A stretch of DNA of 9,139 nt from Luminiphilus sp. (GTDB lineage: Bacteria > Pseudomonadota > Gammaproteobacteria > Pseudomonadales > Halieaceae). The DNA lies in contig JAHEJH010000034.1 of assembly GCA_024638905.1 (NCBI GenBank), positions 1-9,139 of the forward strand, written 5' to 3'. This document shows positions 6,867 through 9,139 of the stretch, one piece after another. The notes below the pieces were generated by a model. It saw nothing but the letters and a program-made list of their open reading frames with translations, made no database searches and was not told where the DNA came from. The position numbers were made by a program, and so were the translations under genes. How positions within the stretch are numbered: position 1 is the first letter of the stretch; each line of letters starts with the position of its first letter.

Positions 6867-7285
6867 CACAAATCGATTTCTATGTTCTGCCGGAGCATGG
6901 CAGCCTGACGGCTCATGCAGCGGTGGGTCGTATCGCTGAGAAGGCGCTGAGCCGCGGCCACCAGACTTTTGTTCAGGTGACAGACGAAGCCACCGCCACT
7001 GCGCTGCACGACAGCTTGTGGACATTCCGCACTGAGAGTTTTCTGCCGCACGCTATCGTGGGAAAAGATGACGGCGAACCACTGGTCATAGGATGGGGCG
7101 AACCGCCGCTGGAGCATGACGACGTGTTGATCAACACAACCGGCGCCGTGCCCGGTCATTTTGCGCGTTTTGGCCGCTTGGCAGAGATCGTAGCGCCGGA
7201 TGCCGCTACAATTGAGGCCTCGCGCGAAGCGTGGCGATTTTATCGGGACCGGGGCTACCCCCTTGCCAAGCATGATCTCCCGTAG
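6863..7285 (+). CDS. holC: DNA polymerase III chi subunit HolC
   Basis: The 140-residue product matches HolC. Chi is the clamp-loader accessory subunit that binds single-stranded DNA-binding protein and, through psi, ties the clamp loader to SSB-coated lagging strand. Family features are the opening MTQIDFYVL, HDSLWTFRTESFLPH (49-63; E. coli has EALWARPAESFVPH), a GEPLVIGW strand (71-78), DDVLINTTG (86-94), and the C-terminal AWRFYRDRGYPL (123-134), which resembles the helix ending in AYRVAGFNL. The length is near the usual 140-150. The start is GTG, overlapping the pepA stop (GTGA), with GGGAG just upstream, so translation is likely coupled to pepA. The pepA-holC-valS order is the common gammaproteobacterial one. 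Confidence 0.93.
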   Translation: MTQIDFYVLPEHGSLTAHAAVGRIAEKALSRGHQTFVQVTDEATATALHDSLWTFRTESFLPHAIVGKDDGEPLVIGWGEPPLEHDDVLINTTGAVPGHFARFGRLAEIVAPDAATIEASREAWRFYRDRGYPLAKHDLP

Positions 7286-7324
7286 CACTGAATACTGCCT
7301 ACAGGGCATATCAACATCGTGACC

Positions 7325-9139
7325 ATGGACAAGAATTTTTCACCTGCAGACATCGAAGCGCGCTGGTACGCGCAGTGGGAATCCCGTGGCTATTTTGCGC
7401 CTTCTGGGCAGGGCCCCGCCTATTGCATTCCCATCCCACCGCCCAATGTCACCGGCACCTTACACATGGGGCACGGCTTTCAGCAGGCGATCATGGACGC
7501 ACTGATTCGCTACCACCGTATGCGGGGACACAACACCCTCTGGCAGGTGGGCACCGACCACGCCGGCATCGCCACCCAGATGGTCGTCGAGCGTCAGCTT
7601 GAGGCCGAGGGCACGACGCGGGAGGCCCTTGGCAGAGAGACCTTCATTGACCGGGTGTGGGACTGGAAAGCCGAGTCTGGCGGCGCCATCACGCAGCAGC
7701 TCAGGCGGCTGGGCACCTCACCGGATTGGACCAGAGAGCGCTTCACCATGGACCCCGGGCTGTCACAGGCGGTCCAACGAGTATTTGTCGCGCTACATGA
7801 GCAGGGTTTGATTTACCGGGGCTACCGGCTGGTCAACTGGGACCCGAAATTTCTCACCGCGATTTCCGACCTTGAAGTGGTGCAGGAGGAGGAAACCGGC
7901 TCGCTGTGGCATCTCCGCTATCCGCTGAGCAGCGGCAAAGGTCACCTAGTGGTCGCGACAACCCGCCCCGAGACCATGCTGGGTGATACAGCGGTTGCGG
8001 TCCATCCTGACGACGAGCGCTATCGGGATCTGGTGGGAGAGACCATCGACCTGCCACTAACAGGGCGCACCATTCCCATCATTGCCGATGATTACGTGGA
8101 TCCCGAGTTCGGCTCAGGTTGCGTCAAGATTACGCCGGCACATGATTTTAATGATTATGCGATGGGCGAGCGTCACCAGCTGCCCATGATCAATGTGCTC
8201 ACCGCCGATGCCAAAATAAACGAGGAAGCCCCGGAGCGCTTCCGGGGACTGGACCGTTTTGATGCCAGAGCACAGATCATCGCTGAGCTCGAAGCATCCG
8301 GGCTGCTGGAGAAAATTGAACCGCACACGCTCAAGGTGCCGAGAGGCGACCGCTCTGGCGCGGTAATTGAGCCCTGGCTAGCACCGCAATGGTATGTCGA
8401 TGCTAAAAAGCTCGCCGAGCCTGCGATTGAGGCGGTCGAAACCGGCGCCATCGAGTTTGTACCGAAGCAGTGGGAGAACACTTACTTCGCGTGGATGCGC
8501 GACATTCAGGATTGGTGCATTAGCCGCCAGCTTTGGTGGGGGCATCGCATCCCGGCCTGGTACGACGAAGCAGGCAACGTCTACGTTGGGGAGTCCGAGG
8601 CTGCCGTGCGCGAGGCGCATTCAATCCCCGATGGGACGCCATTGCGACAAGATGATGACGTGCTGGATACCTGGTTTTCGTCCGCCCTTTGGACCTTCTC
8701 CACGCTCGGCTGGCCGGAGAAAAATGAAGATCTAGCGGCTTTCCACCCTGCCTCAGTGCTGGTGACTGGTTTCGACATCATCTTCTTCTGGGTAGCGAGA
8801 ATGATCATGATGTCGTTGCACTTTATGGAAGAGGTCCCCTTCCATACCGTCTATGTTCACGGCCTGGTGCGCGACGGTGAAGGTCAGAAAATGTCGAAGT
8901 CGAAAGGCAATGTCCTTGACCCCATCGACCTGATTGACGGCATCGAGCTGGAGGCGCTCGTTCAAAAGCGGACCAGCAATCTGATGCAACCGCAGCTCGC
9001 CGCAAAAATTGAGAAAGCGACACGCAAGCAGTTCCCCGAGGGCATTACGGGTTATGGCACCGACGCACTCCGATATACCTTCTATTCACTGGCATCCACC
9101 GGGCGGGATATCAAGTTCGATATCGGCCGGATGGAGGGA
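7325..9139 (+). CDS. valS: Valyl-tRNA synthetase, N-terminal two-thirds (runs off the window end)
   Basis: An ATG at 7325 opens 605 codons that continue past the window end. This is a class I aminoacyl-tRNA synthetase that charges tRNA-Val in the cytoplasm. In order: the HIGH-type signature HMGH (47-50) within PPPNVTGTLHMGHG; GTDHAG (76-81); the CP1 editing domain with TTRPETMLGD (212-221), which clears mischarged threonine; WCISRQLWWGHRIP (397-410); DTWFSSALW (448-456); and the KMSKS loop (522-526) in QKMSKSKGNV. The tRNA-binding helical domain and the C-terminal coiled coil lie beyond the window (the family is about 900-950 residues long). The N-terminus MDKNFSPADIEARWYAQWE aligns with known ValS starts. 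An in-frame GTG at 7319 is an alternative. Neither has a clear ribosome binding site. It follows holC by 39 bases with no terminator seen. Confidence 0.97.
   Translation, partial: MDKNFSPADIEARWYAQWESRGYFAPSGQGPAYCIPIPPPNVTGTLHMGHGFQQAIMDALIRYHRMRGHNTLWQVGTDHAGIATQMVVERQLEAEGTTREALGRETFIDRVWDWKAESGGAITQQLRRLGTSPDWTRERFTMDPGLSQAVQRVFVALHEQGLIYRGYRLVNWDPKFLTAISDLEVVQEEETGSLWHLRYPLSSGKGHLVVATTRPETMLGDTAVAVHPDDERYRDLVGETIDLPLTGRTIPIIADDYVDPEFGSGCVKITPAHDFNDYAMGERHQLPMINVLTADAKINEEAPERFRGLDRFDARAQIIAELEASGLLEKIEPHTLKVPRGDRSGAVIEPWLAPQWYVDAKKLAEPAIEAVETGAIEFVPKQWENTYFAWMRDIQDWCISRQLWWGHRIPAWYDEAGNVYVGESEAAVREAHSIPDGTPLRQDDDVLDTWFSSALWTFSTLGWPEKNEDLAAFHPASVLVTGFDIIFFWVARMIMMSLHFMEEVPFHTVYVHGLVRDGEGQKMSKSKGNVLDPIDLIDGIELEALVQKRTSNLMQPQLAAKIEKATRKQFPEGITGYGTDALRYTFYSLASTGRDIKFDIGRMEG

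Noticed and set aside
6525..7025. A 166-codon minus-strand frame antisense to pepA and holC.
   Set aside because: Its translation is rich in Arg, Cys and Ser with no domain, and it lies entirely under two clear genes on plus.
6833..7309. A 158-codon minus-strand frame across holC.
   Set aside because: It is antisense to the well-supported HolC and has no recognisable motif.
7286..7324. A short TGCC-TACAG-GGCA hairpin between holC and valS.
   Set aside because: A four-pair stem with no T-run is expected by chance and is not a terminator.
1..9139. A defence island, mobile element, CRISPR array or biosynthetic cluster.
   Set aside because: No transposase, integrase, repeat array, nuclease-toxin pair or biosynthetic enzyme was seen; nearly all of the window is core genes.

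Overview
The window looks like a stretch of ordinary chromosome from a gammaproteobacterium. Coding density is high, GC content is moderately high, and the proteins resemble gammaproteobacterial housekeeping families: RarD, TrhO, BolA, LptF/LptG, PepA, HolC and ValS. The block lptG-lptF (minus) facing pepA-holC-valS (plus) is a gene order I know from Pseudomonas and related gammaproteobacteria. No rRNA, tRNA, CRISPR array, insertion sequence, phage gene or integration site was seen. I cannot name the genus.

Layout. At 1-415 (minus) is the N-terminal part of a RarD/EamA-type permease, cut by the window edge. A 121-base divergent gap follows, then an exported trypsin-fold serine protease (537-1298, plus). 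Its 3' end overlaps, tail to tail, the end of trhO (1266-2249, minus). trhO lies directly downstream of bolA (2249-2566, minus), and the two share one base in a TAATG junction. A short divergent gap with a perfect 7-bp inverted repeat separates bolA from a small RDD-family membrane protein (2635-3093, plus). That gene converges on the lptF-lptG operon (5260 down to 3118, minus). A 106-base divergent promoter region then leads to pepA (5367-6866), holC (6863-7285) and valS (7325 to beyond the window end), all on plus.

How the genes work together. LptF and LptG form the inner-membrane permease of the lipopolysaccharide exporter (with LptB and LptC, not in the window). PepA, HolC and ValS serve peptide turnover, replication clamp-loader/SSB contact and tRNA charging; they are linked by position rather than by pathway. 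BolA (iron-sulfur/redox and stress-linked regulator) and TrhO (wobble-uridine hydroxylation) appear translationally coupled. Genes are tightly packed, with overlaps at bolA/trhO, lptF/lptG and pepA/holC.

I found no convincing undescribed multi-gene system. The least explained items are the exported serine protease, the RDD protein, the dyad between bolA and the RDD gene, and the 33-base convergent overlap.
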